Position numbers and translations under genes: made by a program. Below are positions 1 to 8,115 of a stretch of DNA of 61,825 bases, piece after piece. The stretch's first letter is position 1, and every line of letters starts with the position of its first letter. Under the pieces are notes generated by a model. That model worked only from the letters and a program-made list of their open reading frames with translations. It was not told where the DNA came from and ran no database searches. The stretch lies in NCBI GenBank assembly GCA_015058375.1, contig SVCK01000010.1, forward strand, positions 1 to 61,825, read 5' to 3'. This stretch comes from Clostridium sp. (GTDB lineage Bacteria; Bacillota; Clostridia; Clostridiales; Clostridiaceae).

Positions 1-53
1 AAGAATATAAACTATGTGCAATTTTCAGAGAATAAAATCTTTGAAAAAAGTTG

Positions 54-82
54 TTGACAATGTCAAATAGACAGAGTATAAT
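54..82 (+). promoter_or_regulatory. Sigma-A promoter of the 5S/tRNA cluster
   Basis: A perfect -35 (TTGACA, 54-59) and perfect -10 (TATAAT, 77-82) are separated by 17 bases, placing the transcription start about 5-10 bases before the 5S rRNA. It gives the 5S gene its own promoter rather than relying on read-through from an upstream rRNA operon. Confidence 0.85.
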
Positions 83-94
83 AACTTATGTAAA

Positions 95-211
95 TCTGGT
101 GGTGATGGCGTAGAGGAAAGACTCCTTTCCATTCCGAACAGGACAGTTAAGCTCTACAGCGTCGATGGTACTGCATGGGAGACTGTGTGGGAGAGTAGAA
201 CGTTGCCAGGT
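95..211 (+). rRNA. rrf: 5S ribosomal RNA
   Basis: About 117 nt with the conserved 5S core (CCATTCCGAACAGG near 128-142) and closing-stem complementarity between TCTGG at 95-99 and CCAGG at 206-210. The 5S RNA is part of the large ribosomal subunit. No 23S sequence is visible in the 94 bases upstream and there is a dedicated promoter, so this copy may lie outside a full rRNA operon, although the window begins too close to be certain. Ends are estimated to within a few bases. Confidence 0.88.
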
Positions 212-220
212 TATTTAATT

Positions 221-297
221 GGATCTTTAGCTCAGTTGGTTAGAGCAACCGGCTCATAACCGGTAGGTCCGGGGTTCGAGTCCCTGAAGGTCCACCA
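221..297 (+). tRNA. tRNA-Met (CAU anticodon, elongator type)
   Basis: A full cloverleaf with encoded CCA (295-297). The acceptor stem GGATCTT pairs with AAGGTCC. The anticodon loop CTCATAA gives CAU. A normal G1-C72 pair argues against initiator tRNA. A CAU tRNA could also be the lysidine-modified tRNA-Ile2, which sequence reading alone does not exclude. It starts ten bases after the 5S rRNA in the same transcript. Confidence 0.9.
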
Positions 298-302
298 TTT
301 AT

Positions 303-378
303 GGGGGTATAGCTCAGTTGGGAGAGCACCTGCCTTGCACGCAGGGGGTCAAGAGTTCGAATCTCTTTATCTCCACCA
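303..378 (+). tRNA. tRNA-Ala (UGC)
   Basis: A cloverleaf with encoded CCA (376-378), acceptor GGGGGTA against TATCTCC (two G-T wobbles), and anticodon TGC in the loop CTTGCAC. It lies five bases after the tRNA-Met and ends the 5S-Met-Ala transcript. Confidence 0.92.
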
Positions 379-384
379 TATCAA

Positions 385-419
385 AGAAGTTATGATTAAA
401 TTCATAACTTCTTTTTTTG
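385..419 (+). terminator. Rho-independent terminator of the 5S/tRNA unit
   Basis: An 11-bp perfect stem (385-395 with 402-412), a six-base loop and a T7 tail, directly after tRNA-Ala. Confidence 0.9.
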
Positions 420-504
420 TGCAATTAATTTGTAGCAATTTGATAATATGTTTTTAAAATGATATTATAGGTGTGGGTACAGTTAAGTAAAGGATAGAGA
501 ATAT

Positions 505-1005
505 ATGTTTATGTATAGATTTAAGCAATTTATTTGGGCAATTTCAGCCTGTTTGGAAAAAGTAGATGATAATATATTACATAGATATTTAAATGAAAAT
601 GAATTAGATGTTTTTAAAAAATTACAGATTTCAGAACAGCATCACTCTATAAGAGTTTGTAAAGATGCCTTGTTAGAAAGTAATAGTTTGGTTAATATTG
701 ATAGAGAAAAATTAGCTAAAGCTGCATTACTTCACGATATAGGCAAGATAGAAAAAAAGTTAACTGTTATAGATAAATCATTAATAGTTGCTTTAGATAG
801 AATAACTAAAGGGCATTTGCGTAGATATACATTCATAAAAAAAATTGATGTATATTATAATCATCCCCAAAAAGCCACAAAAATATTGAAAAATTTAGGT
901 ACATATGATAGTGAGTTTTTAGAAATTATTGAAAAACATCATTATCAGCATATTGGTAATAATAACTATTTAAAAATAATAAAAAAATGTGATGATAATA
1001 ATTAA
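505..1005 (+). CDS. HD-domain protein (putative phosphohydrolase)
   Basis: A 166-residue protein with an HD metal-binding domain. Candidate ligands are the first His pair at residues 46-47, the H77-D78 doublet in the motif HDIGK, and later His residues (around 118 and 144-145) spaced as in HD phosphohydrolases. Such domains cleave phosphate esters or phosphodiesters, but the substrate cannot be read from the sequence. No membrane segment or second domain is visible. The start at 505 is preceded by AAGGA; a second Met two codons later is also possible. A 28-base gap separates it from the NiaR-like regulator, so it probably heads a four-gene unit to 3214. Identification of the fold is firm, function is not. 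Confidence 0.8.
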   Translation: MFMYRFKQFIWAISACLEKVDDNILHRYLNENELDVFKKLQISEQHHSIRVCKDALLESNSLVNIDREKLAKAALLHDIGKIEKKLTVIDKSLIVALDRITKGHLRRYTFIKKIDVYYNHPQKATKILKNLGTYDSEFLEIIEKHHYQHIGNNNYLKIIKKCDDNN

Positions 1006-1033
1006 TATTTAATATTTATATAAGAGGGATAGT

Positions 1034-1543
1034 ATGAATGCAGTAGACAGAAGAGTATCTATATTAAAACAATTAAAGAAGAGTAATAAAGCTTTAAAAG
1101 GAATATTGTTGGCTGAAAAGTATGATGTTACTAGGCAAATTATAGTTAAGGATATAGCTATATTAAGAGCTGAAGGAAATTTAATAACAGCAACACCAGA
1201 TGGATATATAATAGCAAAAGAAAATAATAGGATAAAACGTATCATTGCTGTAACGCATAATGATGAAAGATTGGAAGAAGAATTAAAAATAATAATTAAG
1301 TATGGTGGAATTGTTGAAGATGTAATAGTTGAACATCCTATCTATGGAGAAATTAAAGGAATGTTAATGATAAGTAATTTGAATGATTTAGAGAATTTTA
1401 TAAATAAATATAAAAGCAATGAAGCAAAGTTATTATCATTATTAACTAATGGAGTTCATATTCATACGATAACTACTGACAATGAGCAAAATATGAATTT
1501 AATTTTAAAAGAGTTAAAAGAAAAACATTTTATTATAGAATAA
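1034..1543 (+). CDS. niaR: NiaR-type transcriptional repressor (HTH + 3H domain)
   Basis: 169 residues. Residues about 5-60 form an HTH_11 winged helix (AEKYDVTRQIIVKDIAILR). The C-terminal half is a 3H domain with the His positions that name it (VTHND, VEHPIYGE, GVHIHT). The family includes NiaR/YrxA, which represses NAD synthesis or niacin uptake genes when nicotinate is bound with a metal ion. No nad or niacin-transport gene lies in this window, so the targets are probably elsewhere or include its own operon, where it sits between an HD protein and an FAD oxidoreductase (18-base gap). RBS AGAGGG lies upstream of the ATG. Family assignment is good; ligand is inferred. Confidence 0.85.
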   Translation: MNAVDRRVSILKQLKKSNKALKGILLAEKYDVTRQIIVKDIAILRAEGNLITATPDGYIIAKENNRIKRIIAVTHNDERLEEELKIIIKYGGIVEDVIVEHPIYGEIKGMLMISNLNDLENFINKYKSNEAKLLSLLTNGVHIHTITTDNEQNMNLILKELKEKHFIIE

Positions 1544-1561
1544 ATTAGTAGGTGAATAAAT

Positions 1562-2965
1562 ATGGATTATGATGTATTGATTTTAGGCGGGGGTATAATT
1601 GGATGTTCTGTTGCGTATGAATTATCTAAGTACAATTTAAATATAGCTTTGATAGAAAAAGATTTTGATATTGTAGATGATATTTCTTTTGTTAATACTT
1701 CTGTAGTATATGATGGTTCAGAAACATCAGATTCAATGATGGCTTCGTGGGAAAAAAAGGGGAGTAAATTAATAGAACATGCTTGTAAAAAGTTTAAGGT
1801 ACCATATAAAAAAATTGGAGCTTTAAGAATTAGTAATGATGATGGAAATATTGATAAAACAGAAGTTATGTATAATAAAGCTAAAAAAAGAAATATAGAT
1901 AAAGTAAGTATATTAGATGAGGAAGAAATTTTAAAAATAGAACCTAACATAAATGTAAACGCTAAAAAAGCATTGTATTCAGAAAATGTAGCAATAATAG
2001 CACCATATGATTTATCTATAGCTTATGCAGAAGTAGCAGCAGAAAATGGTGTGTACTTTAGATTTGAGGAAGAAGTTATAGATATAAGTAATATAAATAA
2101 GGGATTTAAAGTAGTTACTAATAGAAATAAATTTACTTGTAGGGTTGTTATTAATACGATAACAGATATGTGTGTTGAAAGTGAAGAAACTAAAAATACT
2201 CAAGAAAAAGACAGCTTAATGTCAAAGAATATGAGTTATTATTTAATTGATAATACTATAAAAAATATTCCTAATAGAGTATTGATAAAAGTTCTAGATG
2301 ATAAAAGCTTTATAGTAAGTATACCTGATTTAACTAGTGGATCAATTATTAGTATTAAAAATCCAACTGCAGTAAATATTGAAGAAGGTATAAAGTATGG
2401 AAAAATGCTAATACCAGAGGTTGAAAAGTGCAATGTAAATAATATTTTTAACGATGTTTATGAAAAGGATTCAATAGTAATTGATGATAGTAATTTAGAT
2501 AAGGGCTATATTAGAGTAACAGGAAAGCATTATGCAAAGATGACAGTTGCACCTGTAATTGCTCAAAGTATTAGTAATTCCATAGCTAAGAACTTAAATA
2601 CAACAGAAAAGAAAGATTTTATAGATAAAAGACGTGAAATATATAGATTTAGAGATATGACTACTGAGGAAAGAAATGAATTAATAAATCTAGATAAAAG
2701 GTATGGAAATATAGTTTGTGCTTGTAATAATATAACTGAGGGAGAAATAATTGATGCAATAAGAAGACCTTTAGGGGCTAGAACAGTACAAGGAATTAAA
2801 AGAAGAACTGGTGCAGCTAATGGAAGTTGTCATGGTTCGTACTGTGCAAGAAAAATTATCAATATATTATCTAGAGAAATGGATAAAAAGAATACAGAAA
2901 TAGTTGAGGATTCAAAGAAATCTAGAATTTGGATGAGTAGAATAAAAGAGTTTGATGAAGTCTAA
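1562..2965 (+). CDS. FAD-dependent oxidoreductase, GlpA/LhgO-like with C-terminal [2Fe-2S] domain
   Basis: 467 residues. The N-terminal Rossmann motif (LGGGIIGCSVAYEL, residues 8-21) binds FAD, followed by a DAO-type oxidase fold. The C-terminal 90 residues are a BFD-like [2Fe-2S] module with C386-x-C388 and C423-x4-C428. This layout is that of anaerobic glycerol-3-phosphate dehydrogenase subunit A and related clostridial oxidoreductases. In related operons the gene is usually followed by a second NAD(P)/FAD oxidoreductase and a full DUF1667 protein. Here the second flavoprotein is absent and only half of DUF1667 follows after 21 bases. It may oxidise glycerol-3-phosphate or a 2-hydroxyacid; the substrate is not decided by sequence. 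Confidence 0.82.
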   Translation: MDYDVLILGGGIIGCSVAYELSKYNLNIALIEKDFDIVDDISFVNTSVVYDGSETSDSMMASWEKKGSKLIEHACKKFKVPYKKIGALRISNDDGNIDKTEVMYNKAKKRNIDKVSILDEEEILKIEPNINVNAKKALYSENVAIIAPYDLSIAYAEVAAENGVYFRFEEEVIDISNINKGFKVVTNRNKFTCRVVINTITDMCVESEETKNTQEKDSLMSKNMSYYLIDNTIKNIPNRVLIKVLDDKSFIVSIPDLTSGSIISIKNPTAVNIEEGIKYGKMLIPEVEKCNVNNIFNDVYEKDSIVIDDSNLDKGYIRVTGKHYAKMTVAPVIAQSISNSIAKNLNTTEKKDFIDKRREIYRFRDMTTEERNELINLDKRYGNIVCACNNITEGEIIDAIRRPLGARTVQGIKRRTGAANGSCHGSYCARKIINILSREMDKKNTEIVEDSKKSRIWMSRIKEFDEV

Positions 2966-2986
2966 ACTAGAAAGGAAAGAAAGATA

Positions 2987-3214
2987 ATGGAAGAGATATT
3001 TACTAGTTTGGTTAGAGTAAAAGGAGATCCTAAACATAAAGTTATATCTGTAAAAAGTAATAAAAAGGTAGATAGAAAGTTATTTATTGAGTTTTCTAAA
3101 GTATTATCAAGAATATATGTTAGTACTCCTATAAATGTAAATGATATTGTTTGTAGAAATATCCTGAATACTGGTGTAGATATACTTTGTACTAGAAAAA
3201 TAAAAAGAGATTGA
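2987..3214 (+). CDS. Half-length DUF1667 protein lacking the Cys-rich part
   Basis: 75 residues that resemble only the C-terminal half of DUF1667 (TSLVRVKGDPKHKVISVKS, then an alpha/beta stretch ending GVDILCTRK). Full members are about 120 residues and begin with a Cys-rich CxxC-type half thought to bind a metal or Fe-S cluster; that half is missing, and a clear RBS (GGAAAG) precedes the short ATG, so the short form looks genuine and not a misread start. It closes the HD-niaR-oxidoreductase unit and is probably a small partner of the flavoprotein. No stop-broken upstream half is visible in the 21-base gap. Confidence 0.7.
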   Translation: MEEIFTSLVRVKGDPKHKVISVKSNKKVDRKLFIEFSKVLSRIYVSTPINVNDIVCRNILNTGVDILCTRKIKRD

Positions 3215-3230
3215 TTTAATGAGTCAATTA

Positions 3231-3260
3231 TTGACAAGGAATAGTTAATTGTTATATATT
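3231..3260 (+). promoter_or_regulatory. Promoter of the serS T-box transcript
   Basis: TTGACA at 3231-3236 and TATATA/TATATT at 3253-3260 with 16-18 base spacing, just after the preceding operon ends at 3214. Confidence 0.6.
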
Positions 3261-3284
3261 TATGTTAATGATATATTAAACTGT

Positions 3285-3497
3285 TGAAGAGGCTAGTAGT
3301 AATAATTAATTTTAAGAGAGTTAGTGGTGTGGTGTGAACTAATATTTGATTATTATGAATCCACCTTGGAGGGTCTGTGATGAGCAGAACGGGAAATCGT
3401 TAAATTTATTATAAGTGGATAGATATTTTATCTATCAATTAGGGTGGCAACGCGGAGTCTTTCGTCCCTTTTTTAGGGAGAAATAGGCTCTTTTTTT
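3285..3497 (+). promoter_or_regulatory. T-box leader (serine tRNA-sensing riboswitch)
   Basis: The highly conserved T-box AGGGTGGCAACGCGG lies at 3441-3455. Downstream, GAGTC (3455-3459) pairs with GGCTC (3486-3490) around an inner TCCCT/AGGGA stem, followed by T7: this is the terminator, competing with an antiterminator that uses the T-box. Upstream, Stem I contains a TCC triplet followed by A (3360-3362), the likely serine specifier. Uncharged tRNA-Ser is expected to bind and allow read-through into serS, so the synthetase is induced when serine is short. The 5' boundary is approximate. Confidence 0.92.
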
Positions 3498-3524
3498 AAT
3501 ATTTTATTTTAGGAGGTATTAAGA

Positions 3525-4802
3525 GTGTTAGACTTAAAAAGAATTAGAACAAATCCAGAAGAAATAAAGAAAGCATTAACTAATAGAGGTGAAGATTTTG
3601 ATATATCAGTAATCGATGAACTTATTGATTTAGATGAAGAAAGAAGAAAGATATTAGTTAAAGTTGAAGCATTAAAAAGTAAGAGAAATCAAGTTTCAGC
3701 TGAGATTCCTAAGAAGAAGAAAGCAGGAGAAGATGTAACAGCAGTAATGGCTGAAATGAGAGAACTTGGTGATGAAATTAAGGAATTTGATGTCAAAACT
3801 AATGAAATTGATGAAAAAATTAAGTATATAATGCTTAGAATTCCTAATATACCACACCCATCAGTACCAGAAGGGGAAAGTGATGAAGATAATGTTCAAA
3901 TAAAAACTTGGGGAGAACCAACTAAGTTTGATTTTGAACCTAAAGCTCACTGGGATTTAGGAACTGATTTAAATATATTAGATTTTGAAAGAGGCGGTAA
4001 GATAGCAGGTTCAAGATTTACTGTATATAAAGGTTTAGGTGCTAGATTAGAAAGATCAATAATCAATTATTTCTTAGATAAGCATACAACTGAAAATGGA
4101 TATACAGAAGTATTACCACCATATATGGTAAATAGAGATAGTATGACTGGAACAGGTCAATTACCTAAGTTTGAAGAAGATGCATTTAAGGTTGAAAATA
4201 ACGGATATTTCTTAATACCAACTGCAGAAGTGCCTGTAACTAATATGTATAGAAATGAAGTTTTATCTGGTGAAGATCTTCCTTTAAAATATGCAGCTTA
4301 TTCAGCTTGTTTTAGAGCAGAAGCAGGCTCTGCAGGAAGAGATACTAGAGGATTAGTTAGACAACATCAATTTAATAAAGTTGAATTAGTTAAGTTCTGT
4401 AAACCAGAACAAAGCTATGAAGAATTAGATAAGTTAGTTGCTGATGCTGAATCTGTTTTACAAGGATTAGGATTACCTTATAGAATAGTAAGAATATGCA
4501 AGGGCGATTTAGGATTTACAGCAGCACTTAAGTACGATATAGAAGTATGGATGCCAAGTTATAATAGATATGTTGAAATATCAAGCTGTTCAAACTTTGA
4601 AGATTTCCAAGCAAGAAGAGCAAATATAAAATATAGAGAAAATCCTAAAGCTAAACCTCAATTTGTTCATACAATAAATGGATCAGGGGTTGCAATTGGA
4701 AGAACTGTAGCGGCTATATTAGAAAATTATCAACAAGCAGATGGAACTGTTAAGGTACCAGAAGCATTAAAACCATTCTTTAGAGATGATATTATAAAAT
4801 AA
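3525..4802 (+). CDS. serS: Serine--tRNA ligase
   Basis: 425 residues, normal family length. Residues about 27-105 form the long antiparallel coiled coil that binds the tRNA-Ser variable arm. The class II catalytic core follows, with motif 2 ([14 protein letters not shown]) and motif 3 ([10 protein letters not shown]). It charges tRNA-Ser and also provides seryl-tRNA for Sec routes. Translation starts at GTG 3525, seven bases after a perfect AGGAGGT (3511-3517), and the N-terminus MLDLKRIR is canonical. Transcription is governed by the T-box directly upstream; three tRNA-Ser genes that would report to it lie at 8945, 10025 and 10141. Confidence 0.97.
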   Translation: MLDLKRIRTNPEEIKKALTNRGEDFDISVIDELIDLDEERRKILVKVEALKSKRNQVSAEIPKKKKAGEDVTAVMAEMRELGDEIKEFDVKTNEIDEKIKYIMLRIPNIPHPSVPEGESDEDNVQIKTWGEPTKFDFEPKAHWDLGTDLNILDFERGGKIAGSRFTVYKGLGARLERSIINYFLDKHTTENGYTEVLPPYMVNRDSMTGTGQLPKFEEDAFKVENNGYFLIPTAEVPVTNMYRNEVLSGEDLPLKYAAYSACFRAEAGSAGRDTRGLVRQHQFNKVELVKFCKPEQSYEELDKLVADAESVLQGLGLPYRIVRICKGDLGFTAALKYDIEVWMPSYNRYVEISSCSNFEDFQARRANIKYRENPKAKPQFVHTINGSGVAIGRTVAAILENYQQADGTVKVPEALKPFFRDDIIK

Positions 4803-4805
4803 TTT

Positions 4806-4832
4806 GAAAAGAGAGCTAATTGCTCTCTTTTC
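4806..4832 (+). terminator. Terminator after serS
   Basis: An 11-bp perfect stem (GAAAAGAGAGC with its complement, 4806-4816 / 4822-4832) with a five-base loop; the T tract is the 3' arm itself (TTTTC). Confidence 0.75.
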
Positions 4833-4863
4833 ATTGAATAAATATGTAAAATATGATAAATTA

Positions 4864-4903
4864 ATTAACGGATGGTATTTAAGAGAAAACCATACCAGGT
4901 AAT
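4864..4903 (+). promoter_or_regulatory. Candidate pan RNA motif upstream of the pantothenate operon
   Basis: The stretch folds into a hairpin: ATGGT (4872-4876) pairs with ACCAT (4889-4893), then A4894 is bulged, GG (4870-4871) pairs with CC (4895-4896), A4897 is bulged, C4869 pairs with G4898, and ATTA (4864-4867) pairs with TAAT (4900-4903). A single hairpin with two bulged adenines separated by two pairs is the hallmark of the pan motif, a structured RNA found upstream of panB/panC/panD genes in Firmicutes, and the gene context matches. The ligand of that motif is not established to my knowledge. Fold worked out by hand; it needs a covariance search. Confidence 0.6.
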
Positions 4904-4946
4904 GAATTTGATTTTTTTATAGCTCATATCGTTAATAGAATGGGAC

Positions 4947-4963
4947 GAGTATGTATCATACTC
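4947..4963 (+). repeat. Short hairpin just before the panG ribosome site
   Basis: A perfect 7-bp stem GAGTATG / CATACTC with a 3-base loop, ending eight bases before the panG Shine-Dalgarno GGAGGTGAT (4972-4980). It could affect translation start together with the pan motif upstream, or be chance. Confidence 0.4.
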
Positions 4964-4983
4964 TAAATTTTGGAGGTGATAAC

Positions 4984-5829
4984 ATGAATATTGGTTTTAT
5001 AGGAGCAGGAAAAGTAGGATTTTCATTAGGAAAATATTTTTGTAATAATGATATAAAAATTAGCGGATATTGTAGTCACAGTTTAAAATCAGCTAAAGAA
5101 GCGGCGGATTTTACCAATTCTAAGTTTTATGTAAATTTAAATGATTTAATAAAAGAGAGTGATATTATTTTTATTACTACTCCAGATTCTATTATTAGTA
5201 GTGTGTGGGACAAAATAGATAAATCAGATATAGAAAATAAAATTTTTTGCCATTGTAGTGGATCATTATCTTCGAAAGTTTTTTATAATATTGAAGACTA
5301 TAATGCGTATAGTTATTCAATCCATCCATTATTCGCATTCAGCGATAAATATAAATCTCATGAATTTTTAAAAGAAGCTTTTATAACAATAGAAGGATCT
5401 TCAGAGAGAATTGAAGATATTAAGAAGTTAATTCAAACTCTAGGAAATGATTTTAAAGTGATTTCTGATAATGATAAGGCAAGGTATCATTTATCGTCTA
5501 CAATTGTTTGTAATCTTGTTTTGGGGTTAATTGATGAAGGGATTAATCAATTGAAGATGTGTGGATTTGATGATGAAGAGGCTAGAAAAGCCTTATATCC
5601 ATTAGTTAATAATAGTATTAATAGTATATTTAAAAATGGAACTATTAATAGTTTGACTGGTGCAGTTGAAAGGGCTGATGAAATTACTTTAATGAAGCAC
5701 TTAGAGTGTCTTGATAATGACGATAAAGAATTATATAAATTACTTTCTAGAAAGCTTATAAAAATAGCAGAAATTAAAAATAGAAATAGAGATTATAAAG
5801 CAATTAAATTAATGATGGGAGAAGAATAA
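4984..5829 (+). CDS. panG: PanG-type ketopantoate reductase (Rossmann + DUF2520)
   Basis: 281 residues. A Rossmann nucleotide-binding N-terminus ([18 protein letters not shown]) is followed by a mostly helical DUF2520 domain. PanG is the alternative 2-dehydropantoate 2-reductase known from Francisella and found in clostridia and enterococci, reducing ketopantoate to pantoate with NADPH. Position as first gene of panG-panB-panC-panD supports that role, as no panE is present here. ATG 4984 is chosen over the longer reading from 4951 because GGAGGTGAT sits four bases before it. Its stop overlaps the panB start (TAATG), indicating translational coupling. Confidence 0.8.
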   Translation: MNIGFIGAGKVGFSLGKYFCNNDIKISGYCSHSLKSAKEAADFTNSKFYVNLNDLIKESDIIFITTPDSIISSVWDKIDKSDIENKIFCHCSGSLSSKVFYNIEDYNAYSYSIHPLFAFSDKYKSHEFLKEAFITIEGSSERIEDIKKLIQTLGNDFKVISDNDKARYHLSSTIVCNLVLGLIDEGINQLKMCGFDDEEARKALYPLVNNSINSIFKNGTINSLTGAVERADEITLMKHLECLDNDDKELYKLLSRKLIKIAEIKNRNRDYKAIKLMMGEE

Positions 5830-6653
5830 TGAAAAATACAAGTATTACTTTTAAAGAAGCTAAAAATAAGGAAAAGATGTCTATGTTAACAGCATATGAT
5901 TATTCAACTGCTAAACTTGTTGATGAAGCTGGAGTTAATGCAATTTTAGTTGGAGATTCTTTAGGCATGGTATGTTTAGGTTATGAAGATACTTTATCAG
6001 TTACTATGGAAGATATGATTCATCATTCAAAAGCTGTAGCTAAAGGTGCTAAGAATGCTTTAGTAGTTACAGATATGCCTTTTATGTCTTATCAAACATC
6101 TGTATATGATGCTGTTGTTAATGCAGGAAGACTTATGAAAGAAGGAAGAGCTCAAGCTGTTAAGTTAGAGGGGGGAGTGGAATTTAAGGAACATATTAAG
6201 GCTATTGTTAATGCATCTATACCAGTTATGGGACATATAGGACTTACTCCTCAATCTGTAAATGCTCTTGGAGGATTTAAAGTTCAAGGTAAAGATGAAG
6301 AGGCTGCTAAAAAGTTAATAGAAGATGCAAAGGCTGTTGAAGAAGCTGGAGCTTTTGCTGTTGTTTTGGAATGTGTTCCAGCTAAGTTGGCTAAACTTAT
6401 ATCATCTAAGATAAGTATACCAACTATAGGAATTGGTGCTGGTGCAGGATGTGATGGACAAGTTTTAGTTTATCAAGATATGTTAGGTATGTTCTCTGAC
6501 TTTACGCCTAAGTTTGTAAAGAAATATGGTGAAGTTGGTGAATATATGAAGGAAGCTTTTGCTAAGTATAATCAAGAAGTTAAAGATGGTGTTTTCCCAG
6601 AAGAAAAACATTGTTTTAAAATAAGTGATGAAGTAATTGAAAAATTATATTAG
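5829..6653 (+). CDS. panB: 3-methyl-2-oxobutanoate hydroxymethyltransferase
   Basis: 274 residues, usual length. A TIM-barrel enzyme that transfers a one-carbon unit from methylene-tetrahydrofolate to 2-oxoisovalerate, giving ketopantoate. Family motifs are clear: [17 protein letters not shown] at the N-terminus, the Mg-binding VGDSLGMV, and a C-terminal [16 protein letters not shown]. It overlaps panG by one base. A G6 run at 6170-6175 leaves the frame intact here. Confidence 0.97.
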   Translation: MKNTSITFKEAKNKEKMSMLTAYDYSTAKLVDEAGVNAILVGDSLGMVCLGYEDTLSVTMEDMIHHSKAVAKGAKNALVVTDMPFMSYQTSVYDAVVNAGRLMKEGRAQAVKLEGGVEFKEHIKAIVNASIPVMGHIGLTPQSVNALGGFKVQGKDEEAAKKLIEDAKAVEEAGAFAVVLECVPAKLAKLISSKISIPTIGIGAGAGCDGQVLVYQDMLGMFSDFTPKFVKKYGEVGEYMKEAFAKYNQEVKDGVFPEEKHCFKISDEVIEKLY

Positions 6654-6664
6654 TGGGGAGAATA

Positions 6665-7513
6665 ATGATGAAGGTTACAGGAAGCATAAAAGAATTAAGA
6701 ACTTTAGTTAAGGAATGGAAAAGAGAGGGCTTAAGTGTTGGATTAGTTCCTACTATGGGATATTTACATGAAGGTCATAAAAGCCTAATTGATAGAGCTG
6801 TTAAAGAAAATGATAGAGTTGTTGTAAGTGTATTTGTAAATCCAATTCAATTTGGACCAACTGAGGATTTGGAAAGTTATCCAAGAGACTTAGATAGAGA
6901 TAGTGAATTATGTGAAAAAGCAGGGGCAAGTATTATTTTTCATCCTGAAAAGGAAGAAATGTATTTTGACGACTTCTGTACATCTGTTAATATGACTGGC
7001 TTAACTGAAAATTTATGTGGTAAGAGTAGACCAGTTCATTTTGGTGGAGTTTGTACTGTAGTTAATAAGTTATTTAATATAGTAACTCCTGATAGAGCTT
7101 ACTTTGGGCAAAAGGATGCTCAACAATTAGCTGTTATTAAGAGAATGGTTAGAGATTTAAATATTGATATTGAAGTTATTGGATGTCCAATAGTCAGAGA
7201 AAAAGATGGACTTGCTAAAAGTTCAAGAAATACTTATTTAAGTGCAGAAGAAAGACAAGCTGCGTTAATATTAAGTAAGTCATTAAAGCTTGGTAAAGAA
7301 GCTGTAGAAGCTGGAGAAAGAAATAGTGCTAAGGTTATAGAAATAATAAAGAATAGTTTAGCAACTGAAAAGTTAGCTGATGTTGAATATGTTCAAGTAG
7401 TTGATAATCTTTCTATGAAAGATGTTGATGTTATAGCTGGTACTGTATTAGTAGCTATAGCAGTACGTATAGGTAAAACTAGATTAATTGATAATTTTAT
7501 ATATGAAGTGTAG
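6665..7513 (+). CDS. panC: Pantothenate synthetase (pantoate--beta-alanine ligase)
   Basis: About 282 residues, normal size. A class I aminoacyl-tRNA-synthetase-like nucleotidyltransferase fold: [11 protein letters not shown] carries the HIGH-like ATP site, and [14 protein letters not shown] and [12 protein letters not shown] (KMSKS-like) follow. It condenses pantoate from PanG with beta-alanine from PanD using ATP. The open frame extends back to a GTG at 6653 inside the panB stop, but the GGGGAG ribosome site at 6655-6660 favours ATG 6665 or the adjacent ATG 6668. Confidence 0.96.
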   Translation: MMKVTGSIKELRTLVKEWKREGLSVGLVPTMGYLHEGHKSLIDRAVKENDRVVVSVFVNPIQFGPTEDLESYPRDLDRDSELCEKAGASIIFHPEKEEMYFDDFCTSVNMTGLTENLCGKSRPVHFGGVCTVVNKLFNIVTPDRAYFGQKDAQQLAVIKRMVRDLNIDIEVIGCPIVREKDGLAKSSRNTYLSAEERQAALILSKSLKLGKEAVEAGERNSAKVIEIIKNSLATEKLADVEYVQVVDNLSMKDVDVIAGTVLVAIAVRIGKTRLIDNFIYEV

Positions 7514-7530
7514 GCTGGAGGAAAAATAAT

Positions 7531-7914
7531 ATGAATTTAACAATGTTAAAAGGAAAAATACATAGAGCAACAGTGGTTCAAGCTGAATTAAATTATGTTG
7601 GAAGCATAACAATAGATGAAGATTTATTAGATGCAGCAGGAATTTTAGAATATGAGAAGGTGCACATTGTTGATGTTAATAATGGAGCAAGATTTGAAAC
7701 ATATACTATAGCTGGAGAAAGAGGATCTGGAATGATATGTTTAAATGGTGCAGCTGCTAGATGTTCAGAAGTTGGCGATAAGGTAATTATAATGGCATAT
7801 TGCCAGGTTGATAGTAATGAAGCTAAAGAATTAAAGCCAAAGGTTGTATTTGTAGAAGAGGATAATAAAATTAAAGAAGTAACAAGATATGAAAAGCATG
7901 GAGTTATTGCTTAA
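7531..7914 (+). CDS. panD: Aspartate 1-decarboxylase
   Basis: 127 residues, exact family length. It is made as a proenzyme and cleaves itself between G24 and S25 (YVGSITID) to form the pyruvoyl cofactor, then decarboxylates aspartate to beta-alanine for PanC. Residue K9 and the N72-G73 pair region (LNGAAAR) of the family are present. GGAGG ribosome site 5' of the ATG. It completes a full pantothenate branch from 2-oxoisovalerate and aspartate in a single operon. Confidence 0.97.
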   Translation: MNLTMLKGKIHRATVVQAELNYVGSITIDEDLLDAAGILEYEKVHIVDVNNGARFETYTIAGERGSGMICLNGAAARCSEVGDKVIIMAYCQVDSNEAKELKPKVVFVEEDNKIKEVTRYEKHGVIA

Positions 7915-7925
7915 ATATTGAGATG

Positions 7926-7958
7926 AATAGGAGGGAAAAAATCTCTCCTATTTTATTT
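7926..7958 (+). terminator. Terminator of the pan operon
   Basis: An 8-bp stem AATAGGAG / CTCCTATT (7926-7933 / 7945-7952) followed by a T-rich tail, 11 bases after the panD stop. Confidence 0.8.
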
Positions 7959-7970
7959 TAGATGAATTGT

Positions 7971-7995
7971 CAAGCTAAGTGCAACACTTAGCTTG
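7971..7995. repeat. Perfect 11-bp palindrome with 3-base loop
   Basis: CAAGCTAAGTG (7971-7981), CAA, CACTTAGCTTG (7985-7995). It overlaps the stop codon of the IS30 remnant and probably represents the element's terminal repeat and transposase terminator. Confidence 0.7.
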
Positions 7996-8115
7996 TTCTT
8001 TAAACACTTCTAACGTAGTCTTGTATCCAAGACATTTCCACGGCTTGATACTACTGTATCAAGTTTCCAATGTCCAATTACTTCTCTTTTTCTTACTTCT
8101 TTAGGTCTTTTACTA
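7975..8115 (-). pseudogene. Internally deleted IS30-family transposase remnant
   Basis: Read on the minus strand, two in-frame-like blocks join abruptly near 8041. The first, at 8041-8115, translates as RPKEVRKREVIGHWKLDTVVSSRG, matching the first catalytic-Asp segment (GHWE.DTVV) of IS30 DDE transposases. The second, 7975-8040, reads KCLGYKTTLEVFKEQAKCCT then stop, the usual C-terminal end. The central catalytic region is gone, so it is dead. It is flanked on its outer side by one copy of an inverted repeat (see 7976-8869). Recognised by translation of short conserved blocks only. Confidence 0.7.
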
